Of a stretch of 64,000 bases of DNA, positions 25,349 to 36,782 are shown piece by piece. Source of the stretch: Litoditis marina (taxonomy: Eukaryota; Nematoda; Chromadorea; Rhabditida; Rhabditidae); the NCBI GenBank assembly GCA_964036275.1, contig OZ038433.1, positions 1,116,001 to 1,180,000 on the forward strand, in the 5' to 3' direction. A model generated the notes under the pieces. That model was not told where the DNA came from. It did no database searches and saw only the letters and a list, made by a program, of their open reading frames with translations. Both the position numbers and the translations under genes were made by a program. Numbering within the stretch: position 1 is the first letter of the stretch; every line of letters begins with the position of its first letter.

Positions 25349-25707
25349 GAAGTTTCATTGGTACTCAATTCCAATTGGAGATACACAAAAAATTGAAGCA
25401 AAAGTATCATACGGGTGTTGATTGAGGCCAATTGGGCACATTTGTTTGAAATTTGCTACTGGCCTACGCCTAGACACACACACACACATTACATTATGAC
25501 GTGTATCGAGTTCAAACTCAACTCCGCTATATTCACCAGACACCGTTCTGCCTATAGTGCTCACATTTCCAACTGGACTCGTTGGCAGCGTGCCAAAAAC
25601 TTTGGAAGACTGTTATTTGAAGAAAACATATACTTTACAGAAAGATCCTTGAATACGGATTATAACGAAGGGAAAGAGCCCATCACATAAATTTCTATTG
25701 TTTTGAA
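25349..25707. repeat. 360-bp direct repeat, right copy
   Basis: Partner of 23611-23971. Small partial matches to its ends occur near 23075 (AGCAAGTTTCACTGAT) and 43527 (CTATTGTTTTGAAGTG), so it may belong to a dispersed family. The ends do not read TG...CA, so it is not obviously an LTR. Confidence 0.85.
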
Positions 25708-25804
25708 GTGTTTCACCAAAAACTGGCATGAAATTTCATCGGCAAGCTGCACAAGTCCAGTTTGGAAATGTGCGAACTATACCTTCGACGGTAACCTTCA
25801 CATA

Positions 25805-25920
25805 TAAGGACGATTATGTGGAATCCCATGGCATCGGTCTTTTAAACTGCAATTGAAAAATGTATTGCAGTTTAAAGGATTGAAGCGTTGCGATTGGACC
25901 ACATAATCGTCCTTCTTTAA
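25805..25920. repeat. Foldback family A, copy 4
   Basis: Slightly shortened left end (AAGGACGATTATGTGG) and complete right end (CGTCCTTCTTTAA). It lies between the kinase gene and its duplicated fragment. Confidence 0.8.
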
Positions 25921-26023
25921 ACTGATTTCTCAAAAGCTAAATCCAAATGAACCCGATACAAGTTTCCATGCCAAACCACTAAGCGGTCCATGATACATTC
26001 AAGAGCAACAAATCATCGTATAC

Positions 26024-26029
26024 TTTATT
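26024..26029 (-). terminator. Poly(A) signal of the TTBK-like gene
   Basis: AATAAA on the minus strand lies about 120 nt past the TAG at 26151. Confidence 0.65.
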
Positions 26030-26150
26030 TCTACACGTACGAAAGAAAGCATCATGAGAATTACAAGAACACTGTGCAATGAGACCGAGGATGGCAGTTA
26101 GACACAGACGGAAATCTCTGCCACAGTATTCGATCTCGGTGGGACAGCGA

Positions 26151-29100
26151 CTATTTCTTGGGGTTTTTGCGGCTCACGGAGGGCCTGGTTCTAGTATGCA
26201 CCGTTCCCGGAGCATCAAACTGAAATCATTGAAATACTTGTAAATAGTTGAAAAGAATAGAATAATTAGAATAGTTGAAATAGTTATAATAGAAATAGTT
26301 AGAAATAGTAGAAAAATGTAAACAGTCTGGGAATATTAACTCTGTGCTAACAAAGAAATGTGGTCTTATAGACTATGTTTCTCTGAGCCGCAGGCTCTCT
26401 CGTAGAAGATTGACCAGCTTTCTAGATACTGTGAAAAATTCTTGCAACCTAGAAACCCAGAAAAGCTTCCGTTCCAGGAAATTGTCTGTAAATTGTATTC
26501 ACAACCTGGAATGCGCGACTATGGCTCAAATACACACTCATATACATTTTTGTATGATGGTGGTATGCTTGGTTGCAATATTTTTTATAGTAGGTGGCTT
26601 TCCGATTGGCATAGAGTCGATCGAAAATCAGAAATCGAGGCCGAAATGAGCCGAAAAAAGAGTGCGGTTACCGGTTTTTTGTAGAGCCATCCATAAAATA
26701 ACACTTGAATCTCTAAGATTCCACAAACATTGAGCGGAACGTGACCAGAACTAACGGAAACGTACATCTTCCTCCTTCTCCTCAACATCTTTCATGGGTT
26801 TTCCGTTTCCGGGTTCCTCGACGGGGGTCACATATGAATGGAGAGGGTCCCAATCCAACGGGTCACTCTGCTTTATACCATTGTGCTGAAATGAAACTTT
26901 TTACAAAATACATCAAAAAACCTAGATTTATTCAAATAACGTGTAATAGGAGTTGTTATTTTAAGTGAGGTACGAAACTGATCTTGGTCCTAACTGAATC
27001 GCGGCTGCTATTCTTTTGGATATATTTTTCATTACCTACTGGAATTAAAGCTTAGTTCCTGAATGCAACATTGGTTTCACTCTGAAAGTAATTCTATCCT
27101 GCAGAAACTGCTGCATGCACTGCGTACCTTCATTGCATGCTCGACGCAAGACAGAACAAACTTGTAGTCGGGAATGGAGAAGTAGTTCAGCTCATCCAGG
27201 TACTGAAACTTGTATTTCTGAGATTTGATAATGGTGAATGAACGATATGAGAACGATACAATCATGTGTTCGTTAAATTTTCGACCAATATTAATCACAA
27301 GCCGTTCTAACCATTGAATGTGTCAGAAAACTATATATGTTGTAGCTCGCTTCAGTTGAACGTAAACTCAGAAAATTCAATTATGATCATCTTTAGCGTA
27401 TTTACATACGTTGCTACACGTGATTTATAGCCAATCATATGTTTTTTGAGGTTATAAACAAACCGTAAGCCAACTCCCGACCATGATCAATTTTATATGT
27501 AACCAGGTTTTTTGGTAACCTAACCGGTTTCTGGTAACCCTTTTTCAGTTTACTTCACAAATAACCGGTAGGTAACCTAAAACTAGAATCCGGTTACCGT
27601 ACAAACAAACAGTAAAAACTACATTTTGCGTTAGAAAAACCAACCGAAAAACCCGGTTACATATAAGACGCGGCAGGATAAAAATCTGGCGGAATTCACG
27701 AAAATGAGTCAAAATGCTCATATACGGTCCGTTTTCATGTTTTTTCGATTTCTCACCTAAAATTTGAGTTTTCGCCAAAAATGGGGCATAAGTCTTTCAC
27801 AAGAAATCTAGAAGTCAGATATAATAAGAATTATTTTATTCCATCAAAATCAAGACATCAAACAATATTGTGAATGAGAAGGCCAAAGTTGGATGATCCA
27901 AAATCAGGCAGGGTCATGAAAAATCAGAGACACCCTCAATGTCGGCTATATCACGAGGACCTGACCATTTTTGGATGATCCAGAAACGGGCCGTTTGCCC
28001 ATTTTGAACAAACCGCTCGTTTTTCAACGCAAAAATACATTATTTCACCTAGCCATTACTGTGAAAAGAGACTAATTGGAATATAATGGAATTACATCAT
28101 GATTAAGGAAGAAAATGTGCAGAATTATTATATACAATAACATCGAAAATAACTTAGTCTTATAGAGAGTTTCTAGGCGAAGTGAAAACATAATACGCTA
28201 GAGAACCCTATTTTATTTGATATTTTTACAGTAGGATAACTGTCATAGGTGGGATATTGGAGGTTCAAAAGATTGGATAAACTAACATACTCTCGCACCT
28301 ATGACAACGATGACAATAGTACACGTACAAAATGCATACCCCAGTAAAGTTGTCCGAACAGCCATGAAAAATTTAAACTGAGAAACGGGCTACTTTCTTG
28401 CCGAAAAAGATTAATTTTTACGTGTTCACATCTAAAACCCGACGCATGTTTGTCAAATAGTCGAACTTTACTGGTTCATGACAACATGATACTATAGGTG
28501 AAGAAAAAAGAACTTGTTTGATCGTTTCGGTGTTTTATTGGCCAAAAAGTGATAATCTCAAGTATACAAGTATTATTATTCGAAGTGATGCTTTCTACTA
28601 GACTTTTGTACGTTTACCCTCTACCCCACAAAAACCTTATAGAAATATGTGAATTAGAAAGATAACAACACCTTACTTCTCATACAGTCACACAGTTCCT
28701 ATTCAACGTCACATGAGAAGAGAATATCCGCCAGAGATCGACTTTCTCTTGCAGTGCGTATCCATTTGGACGATGTCACGAACGGAAAGACGAACGACGC
28801 CAAATCCTGAAAAAAAAACGAATTAACGCAGTGCAAAAACAGATTACTGTCAGAATGTTGTAATGCTAGCTACATTGTACTTCGTCTAAACCCAAACCCG
28901 GCTAGTAGAAATAACCTGACGCTAATGTGCTAGTGAGATTTGGGATGTAAATTTATATAACAAACAAGTGTCTATGAGTAGAACAGAATATGAGATAAAC
29001 GAATTCCAAGCGAGCGTAGACAATTTTACGCCAATAGTCTTTTGCATTAGCTCATTAGCTGATAATATTAAACTTGAAATATGATCGAATTTTATGAATG

Positions 29101-32100
29101 ACACGGTGTTCTCGATTACAGATTTAGCCCAAGTTATCGGTTTTTAAACGATCAGCAGACGCTGAAACATGCGCGATACGCGAAATGGTCCTCTTATCAC
29201 ACAATATTGCAGTGGGCGTCAGGTCGTTACCTCAAAAAACTCCACAGGCGAGGATCAATACGAGTTAGGCATCAACATTTAATGTAGGCAAGAATACAGA
29301 GACGAGGTGATAAAAGTGGCTAATCATGTATTTAACCGCGTTTTTCGTTAACCGCGCCAGTTGACCGTTAACCGAAAGAATGGTTAACACGTTTGTTAAC
29401 CACTTGGTATCCGCAAATTTCGCCCAAAAGACGTTGGAAAAAAGGTTACTAAAGAGTCAATAGAAAAATGGTTAACTGTAACGGTTAACTGGCAGGGTTA
29501 ACAAAATTCGCGGTTCATTGTGGAATTTGCGAACAAAATAAAATTCCAAAATGGAATTTTCTAGCCATACCACCATTAAAAGCGGCTGACATTCGAACAA
29601 GTAGTCATTTCACATGGTCTACAATGCTTTTGTGACATTTTTTCCATGAGTGCCAAAGCAAAATGACATGAAGAATTATTAGGGATAACTCACTTTTATT
29701 GAAGAAAAAAGGAGTTTCCTGTGGTAGATGCCAGTTTCCCACACGCCACCGTACCCTGCAGAACACTTAAATTACCACGAAATCGGTGAAGTGTGAAAAA
29801 ATAGACATAGAAATAGTAAAAAAAACAAAATTCAGAAAAGTCAAACGAATAAATTTTAAACGGCAGAGCGGGCTTCTGTTGACGAGACACGCGGCGCGGT
29901 CGCGCGGCGGCTGACGTTTTCAAATTTTGGACGGCCGCCATCCAGTGAGCGAAAGCCTTAAAATTTTCATTGTTATTATTATTTTACATTCTATTTTAAA
30001 TATTTTCGATTCCTTAGTTCATAAACGTCATTTAACCTCATTGGTGTCGTTTTCTTCGTGTGTATGTTACCATTCTCTGTCTTTTTGTATCGAATGATTC
30101 TGTTTCGTCCTAATATTTGTCTTTTTAGCTTTTTACATTTCATTTCATTTCATTTCAGGTAAGATTCTGTTCCGATATTACTCTTGTCAGTTGTCGGTTA
30201 GGAAGGACATAACAATATTGGAAAATGTGAGTTAAAATAGCTTGTTTTTCGTGTTAAGCCTTTTAAGAAAGCCTTGTCGGTAATTTTGGTGTATCGTATT
30301 CACTGTTTCATGTTAGTTAGAATATTTTTCAAAGATCACCAGTTTTAATTCAACTTAGACACGAACTGAACAACTCGCAACAATTATTCTTATGCGACTC
30401 TCATTATTTTTTGGTTTTTTGCTCCTCGAATATCCCCCTCAAATACAAAATTTTTGGTGTATGCTAGCTGGAAGTTGCTGTTTGGTTCTACGCTCACCTC
30501 TAAATTGTTTATTTTGCAGTTCGTTGTATTCGATGAATGCATTCACGCACGACTGGAGAGGACGACATTCGACGTTTGAATTCTGCGTGCCTATCCCTCT
30601 CTGAGCCAAATGGACAAGGATTGTCAACTTGAGAAGGTTATTCATCTGAGTTTATCTTGCATGTGGTTTTTATAGAGTTTCCACCCGGCTGTCGGTTAAA
30701 CCCACCTTGTCAAATATGAGGTGACTTTGTTGGATGACTCATTTGATCACCCGGTTTTGTTATAATCGTAACTATTCCTACTTCAGCAATAGTCGCACGT
30801 AGCCGGTGAAAACACAATTTAGCACCCTGTTTTCTAGCTTGGTCAATGGTTACCCAGATGAAATTGCATCAATTCCTGCATTCCTGATTTGCATTCAGTT
30901 TGTGTGGACAAAGTCGCCTCACATTAGCACCTTGTTATAATAGTATTTTTCAAAACGTGTGTTTTGGTCACGCCCGTGCTTGAAAGTGGAACGTGACCAT
31001 GTTAAACGGATTATTTCAAACAACGTGTGTTTCAATTTGAACTTTAGACAGAATTTCGTTGGTTGAAATTGAAACACAAATTGAAAATCGGGACTTTTTT
31101 CCCGTCAATGTAAGAACTGTGATTTTAGAACCTCATTTAATGTAACATCGCTACGTATTTTTATGTGTCCGTAGTTTCTCGCTGTCATTTTCAGAGAATA
31201 TTTAACTTTCGCTTCAATGAGACATTGTGCTTCTTGCTTCATCCTCACGGCTAGAGGGAAATTACCAGTATTATCAATTGTTTTTTGCGGAACCCTCTTT
31301 TTATTTCATTCATGGGTACGGCGCTGAAACAGTCCCTCCACTTTCTAAAAGAAGTATACCAGCTCAATGTTTTCTTGAAAAGACTATGTGGGGGTGTAGG
31401 TAGGGTTAACGTAAAGTGGTGGCGAAAATATTTTGTGTAGTTGAAGATTTTCATTGCGACCGTTTTTTATAGTTTGTATTTTGGTCTGAAATATGGTGTA
31501 ATATCAATTTTCACTTGTTTTTGGTCGCTGGCCCATTCTTGGATGATCCAAATTTGGGTTTGGTTGCCCCAGTGGTCCTCAGTCAAACTCGGGCTTTCTC
31601 CAAAGCCCAGTTCTGGATCATCCAGATTTGGTCGCGCACCCTATTTCCAATGATCATGATCTTGTTGAGCATTATTTTAAAATTCGTGTGTATTTTGGGC
31701 AAGTACAAATATATAAATATTTCTGAACCCTGTTTTCTGTTTGCTTTTGTAATTTCATGTCAATCAAGGCGAAGATGATTCGCGCATATTTCAAAAGTCC
31801 GAAAAATCGAGGTTTGAGCGTTTTCAGGAGATTCTGCCATATTTTTATCCTGCCTCGTCTTATATAGCATTCTCTTCCGAGCCTACCTTCAGAATACGGG
31901 TGAATTCTCTCTTGGGGCATCCCTCGAACATTCGGGCCAACGCGACTTCACTCGTGCGCAGTTCTTCCTTCATTTTCAGCACCTCGATCCGATTTTCCGC
32001 CTTAAAGAAGGAAGATTATGTGGACCAATCCCGTGTCAACGGTCCTTTAAAGGAGACCGGAACACAACTTGAGCAGAGGTCTTGTTTCGGGCTGTTTTTA

Positions 32101-35100
32101 ACTGTATTGAGATCAGACAGCACAAACAACTCGTATATTAGTTTGATCAGTCCACGTGACATTCACATGACAATGCCGAGGGACACGCAACGCGTCCAAT
32201 CAAAAGTAGGATACAGCAGCTTTCCGAGAAACCATGTTGCTCTCCAGTCTCCTTTAAACTGCAATTGGAAAATGCATTGCAGTTTAAAGGACTGAAGCGT
32301 TGCGATTGGACCACATAATCGTCCTTCTTTAAAGAAGGTAAATATGAACTTGTGTCTTTACATACAGAATTCGCAGGATGATTTTCTTCCGCTACAGAAA
32401 TTTGCGTCTACCGCGAAAAGTCAAAAGAGAGAGGTTCTACTAATGTACGTCATCTAGTCATCATTCAATTCAAATGTGTACAATAGCTTAGGATTCCCGC
32501 TATGATGTGCTTGGCCGTCTTGTAAGGCACGAACCTATAGTCGGTGCCAAATTTATAATGTTCTGATCCGAATCGAACCTGCGAGCGTAAGATTCGTAGC
32601 CGAGCGCTAACCACTACGCTATTATAGCACATAACCGCCCAGCTTTGGAATCGAAGACATGTGTGCGTACACAGCAGAAAGCGAGATGTACAGTACCCTC
32701 CCGCCTTTCCGTTGGCAACGACTATACTGTTACTATATTCCGATCAAGTCATATCCAGTCAAATGGTGTGCATAAACTACAAACTACAACTGACATTGTA
32801 CTTTCTCCAGGGCAGGCCGCCGCCCGTCCACTCGACCACCATGTACAGCCAACTCTCAATGTCGTCCTTTCTCGATTGGTCTATCTGAACAAGAATATTT
32901 CGTCTTTGTATCTAAAACTGCAGTTTAGGTGAGTTTCTCAAAGAAAAGGATGATTTCAGTAAAGTAAATCATTCAACTTTTCAGGCATCTAGTTTAAATT
33001 TCCCCATTTACACGATTCCAACTTCTAGGCAACTTCAATGATCTCTGTCCCACAAACCTCCTTCATAGCAGCGAGTGGCGCGTAGCGGGTAGTTCCGCGG
33101 AAGGGCGCAATGTCGCGGGGGATTCGAACATCCTTGTCCTGCAACGAGATGAAAAATCAATGACAGTTGATGAAAACCCATATAGGGTTTTCTCTCCCCA
33201 AAGTAGTTCTATATCGCTGTGTTTGTAGTTTGATCCCGTTGTTTTCGGTCGAAAGTTGTGAACTACGGCGAATGTCGCGATCAAACTAAACATTGATCAG
33301 GACAGTATCTATATAAAATGTAACCGAGGTTAAAGTGGCGTTGACGGCCTAAACTAACCTTGGCTACCATGAACTTGCGACAGAGTCCGAAGTCGAGTAA
33401 ATAGACAGTCTGCTGTTCGTTTGCCTCCGGTTGACCAACAGCAAAGTTGCCCGGTTTTATGTCGCGATGCAGAAAACCAATCTGGAAATATACTAGAAGT
33501 AAATGTAATAGTCACGTAAACTCAGCATTTGAATGCACGCACTTTGCACTTTGCACTGTGCACTTTGTCATTGCACGTTTCTTATTTATGCTGTGTTTAA
33601 CATGTTTAACGTGACTGTGCAAATGAATAACGGTATAGACAATTCTTCACTGGAGTACCGAGTAGGTATGCTATGCTGCACTAATCAGGCAACTCTCGTT
33701 CAGCTTTTCGAAAACTTTTACATGTTCTCATTTTGCCTGTAAGCTTCAGTCGTACTGTAAAAAGTTTAAACCCCGTGTAACAGACTATATCCTACTGTAA
33801 CCATAAATTACCCTGTGCAACTCCTCGATGGCCACCAGACACTGCGCCGCCATCTTGAGAGATGTACCCAGAGTGTACTTCGGCGGCTCGCGGTCCATTC
33901 TCAAATCCCACAGATTAGAACCGATCTGGAAATATTCAAACTACAACGTTTTCTTTTTTTTTCTCTGAAAACATTAATAACAAAAACAGCTTTTTGTTGC
34001 TCTGTACTTTAAGAAGAACATATCAACGCTATTAATCTCACATTGAGTTACTATGAAGCAAAATCTCATATACGGGGGCTGAGTACCCTTTTACTAGTAT
34101 CATGTTCAAGATTTCTTTTAAAAGTGCCCAAACTGCAAAAGAAATGTTGATAATCAAAAACGCTGCGTTTTCATTATTTCGATGTCACGTGGTGAAACTT
34201 GTGTGCAATACTAACCAATTTCATGACCATGAAACAGAATCTGTTCTCCACTTTTCCTCTATCTTCTATGGTACAGAAATGTCGACTCTTGATCTCCCTC
34301 GCTCCTCGCAGAACCTTGCAATCCATTGCCAACACCTGGAAAATTATAATTAGAAAAATCAGCACACTAAATGTTTCTATTCCAGTAGTCGACCAGCACG
34401 AAATCCGCATTATCCATTATCCAGTATTCAATCCACACATGCATGTTACGCTGAAACAGTTGTAATACTCTCTACTAAAAAAAATTGATTTTCGATGACA
34501 TTAACAAAGGGGAAAATCAATAAAAGAAACTGAGAAAAATGTATGGGAAAGAAAATTTTTGAGTTTAATTTGAAATTTGCATACCTTTTTCCTAGCCGAC
34601 ATTTTCTCGCACTTGATGGCCAAATGTTTTCCATCACTCTTTCGGATGACTTCGAAAACGGCTCCATAGCCTCCTTCTCCCAGGAGACGAACCGTCTGAA
34701 AGCAAACTATGAGAAACCTTATTTCAATCGGTAGCTCCATCCCGAATACAACAATTTCTCTAAGATAGATTGGGATCGAACTACAACACATTGAGACTGA
34801 GTGACAGTGTCTGCCTTCCATCTTTGTCTCGCAACAAGATATTTTAATGTTATTCAGCATTATTTCGATCGTAATAGTCATGAAAAAACCGGATTTTGTC
34901 TCCTGAAAGTCAACTGTGAAATAAAAGTTATTTTTATTCCTTTGTAAGTACTCAGAATCGAACTAATCAATTGAACATTCTGAATTGTATCGTGATAATC
35001 CATAGGTAGTCGATAAGATAGGTACATAAGGTGAAATTAGTCGATAAGTATACCTTGTACTTGTCCCTCTTCGTCTGAATCTCCTCGGTCTCCCTGGGAA

Positions 35101-35131
35101 GGACTCCATCATCCTCTTCATCTGTCGACAT
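26151..35131 (-). CDS. Tau-tubulin kinase-like (CK1 superfamily) Ser/Thr protein kinase
   Basis: Eleven minus-strand exons: 35054-35131, 34585-34695, 34216-34335, 33812-33925, 33359-33481, 33058-33138, 32795-32884, 31887-32000, 27128-27202, 26766-26885, 26151-26219 (TAG). All junctions are phase 0, giving 364 residues. Kinase motifs are intact: P-loop GEGGYGAV, lysine in LAIKCE, IGSNLWDLR hinge region, FLHRDIKPGNFAVG catalytic loop, LDFGLCR, RGTTRYAP, and the DDIESWLYMVVEWTGG helix typical of worm TTBK-like kinases. The C-terminus is short and basic (RKNPKK). I chose the ATG at 35131 (MSTDEEDD); an in-frame ATG at 35224 would add 31 residues. AATAAA is at 26024-26029 on this strand. Worm genomes hold many such kinases, often sperm-enriched; that expression is family knowledge, not seen here. 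Two splice sites abut mobile elements (see findings). Confidence 0.92.
27494..27665. repeat. GTAACCGG-type foldback element
   Basis: The ends TATATGTAACC and GGTTACATATA are inverted, with GGTAACC units inside. Its right end shares the ATATA where the 4.2-kb element begins. Confidence 0.65.
27662..31864. mobile_element. 4.2-kb terminal-inverted-repeat element in a TTBK intron
   Basis: The left end TATAAGACGCGGCAGGATAA is matched at the right end, inverted, by TATAAGACGAGGCAGGATAA; similarity continues for about 50 bp. Subterminal TTGGATGATCCA-type motifs occur on both sides (27890, 27972, 31540, 31610). No long open frame is seen, so it is probably non-autonomous. It includes a GC-rich stretch (29880-29945) and a GTTAACC-rich element (29325-29525). 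The right end stops 22 bp from a kinase exon. Confidence 0.7.
29325..29525. repeat. GTTAACC-rich repeat
   Basis: Repeated GTTAACCG/CGGTTAAC units form a loose foldback inside the 4.2-kb element; related to 50815-51020. Confidence 0.5.
32002..32332. repeat. Foldback family A, copy 5, interrupted by a nested element
   Basis: TTAAAGAAGGAAGATTATGT at the left and CGTCCTTCTTTAA at the right. The middle is split by about 200 bp (32051-32253) whose ends AGGAGACCGG and CCAGTCTCCT are inverted, with TTTAA on both sides, so a second small element inserted into it. Its left end touches a TTBK exon. Confidence 0.8.
32540..32726 (-). mobile_element. tRNA-derived SINE, copy 2
   Basis: Same family as 13650-13843: AATCGAACCTGCGAGCG, then CTAACCACTACGCTATTATA, then CTTTGGAATCGAAGACATGT and GTTGGCAACGACTATAC. 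It lies in a TTBK intron. Confidence 0.85.
33219..33295. repeat. Foldback family B (GTAGTTTGATC ends)
   Basis: The ends TGTTTGTAGTTTGATC and GATCAAACTA are inverted, total about 75 bp, in a TTBK intron. Related copies lie near 4384-4456, 12261-12350, 14517-14586, 52732-52808 and 63681-63757, with half-copies near 6945 and 16605. Confidence 0.75.
33490..33640. repeat. Foldback family D inside a TTBK intron
   Basis: TACTAGAAGTAAATGTAATA begins 8-10 bp from the splice acceptor of the HRD exon. The same element is present in the duplicated fragment at 24150-24300, so it inserted before the duplication. Confidence 0.7.
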
Positions 35132-36421
35132 TCCACCCGCACCGGAAGGGAACCACACTCCGAATGAACGACAGGCAACGAACGCCGGCAATACACGTGG
35201 AAGTACGAGGAAACCTGTTTTCACGGTTTTCGAAACTCTTCTCTTAGTTTTTCAGGTTTAACGAAACCGTTTTCCGAAAAGTACAACGAAACCTGTTTCC
35301 ACTGGTTTTCGAAACCCGTTCTGCGTTCTGGTCTGTGAAACAGGTTTGGGAAAAAGGACAAACGAGCAAACAGATTGAAACCAAAAGTACATCGAAACTT
35401 GTTTTCACTGGTCTTCAAAACCCGTCTACGAAAGAATGGACAAACTGAGAAAAGAGATTACCATTCTCACGGCAATTCGCGAAAATATACAGTCCCATGT
35501 GAATTTCTACTTGTTGGCAACGGTTTTACAAAACTCAGATGAAGCAGGGTCGAGTTTAGAAATATAAATGTCGAATAAGGTAAGCGGAATACAGGCGCAA
35601 GTATAGGCTCCGTTGTGGTTGGAACTACAATTTATCAGCATGTGCCTGGAAATGTTGTATGCGACCGCCGGGATACGCGGAGATTTTTTCACCTCTGATA
35701 TTTTCCGAAACCTCCACGCATTTACCCCGGATGCGCCGCGGACCTACCACAGAGTCACTACTATCACGGATCTAGGGACTATTTTACTTTCGCGCAATTG
35801 TTGGGTGGGGGGCGAAAGTAATATTTTCCCCGAATCTATTCGGGGGACCAGATTCCTATGTAGTTAGATCTCAGTCCTTGAAAATTTGGGGTTATCAGCT
35901 CAATTTGAACTGAAATGTATTATCGCCTAAATTTTGGTGAAAAGTGTAAAAAAAACTTTTGTTACTTTTCATTTTATCGTATCGTATTTTGTCATCTTAG
36001 AGATATGCCTTTGAGTGTTTTCTAATCAGCCTACTCTCTGTTTACAATTCAGATACCATAAATCAAAGGCCGGCATTAGAAAACAGATTATTTTCTAGTT
36101 TCAATTCATCCATTTCGTCATGTTTATTAACATTTATGATTTAGCGAACCGATTCGTGTCCCTAATTTGGTTTCCGCAGTTAGACACCATTGTTCGCCAC
36201 TTCAAATAAGCCACTGAATTTTCATCACAGCTCACTAGGATTTTTTTTCACAAACCCAAACCCAGTGTTTACATTCCCGCTAGGAAGCTAACATTCCAGT
36301 TTTTTAGACGTTGACATCAAAGTTTTATCAAAGCATGTGCAGGCCACAAAACCTAATGGCGTTGGAGCAACCCATTCAACCTCATGTAGTTGATGTCCAT
36401 GTGAGAGTCCTATGAACATCT
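35132..36421. other. Intergenic, repeat-rich
   Basis: Between the divergent kinase and GPCR genes. 35209-35430 repeats GAAACCTGTTTTCAC-like and GGTTTTCGAAACCCGT units. I see no convincing coding sequence in the remainder. Confidence 0.6.
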
Positions 36422-36600
36422 CGCGGCGTAGCAATCCCTCCAATCTCATGAGAAATTTGTATGAGTTTGTCATGAGATACCATATGAGCTACTCGTGAAC
36501 TCCCAATGTTGTGACATAGCAATCAATAGAATATCATGAGAACCTCGTGCGAAAAACTCACGAGGTATCTCATGAGATGTTGGAGAGATTGGTACACCGC
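36422..36600. repeat. Foldback family C, copy 3 (inverted orientation)
   Basis: GGCGTAGCAATCCCTCC at the left and ACACCGCC at the right, with CTCATGAG palindromes; upstream of the GPCR gene. A CTCATGAG-like trace also occurs near 41757-41822. Confidence 0.65.
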
Positions 36601-36782
36601 CTCATGAGCTATTGGTGAACTTCCAGTGTCACAGCATGAAAACCAACAGAGTCACATGAGAACTTGGTGGGATGTTGTTCATCATAGGGTTTCTGAAGTA
36701 TTTCCACCGCGCCTGTCTACATTCATCAACCATCTTACTTCCACAATTTTTTCTCATCCCTCGGATTCAGGTCGTTTCGAAT

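Noticed and set aside
34340..34452. Extra kinase exon (NMHVWIEYWIMDNADF frame) between the P-loop and VLAMD exons
   Set aside because: Direct joining of the neighbouring exons already gives a normal kinase sequence in phase, and no donor follows this segment.
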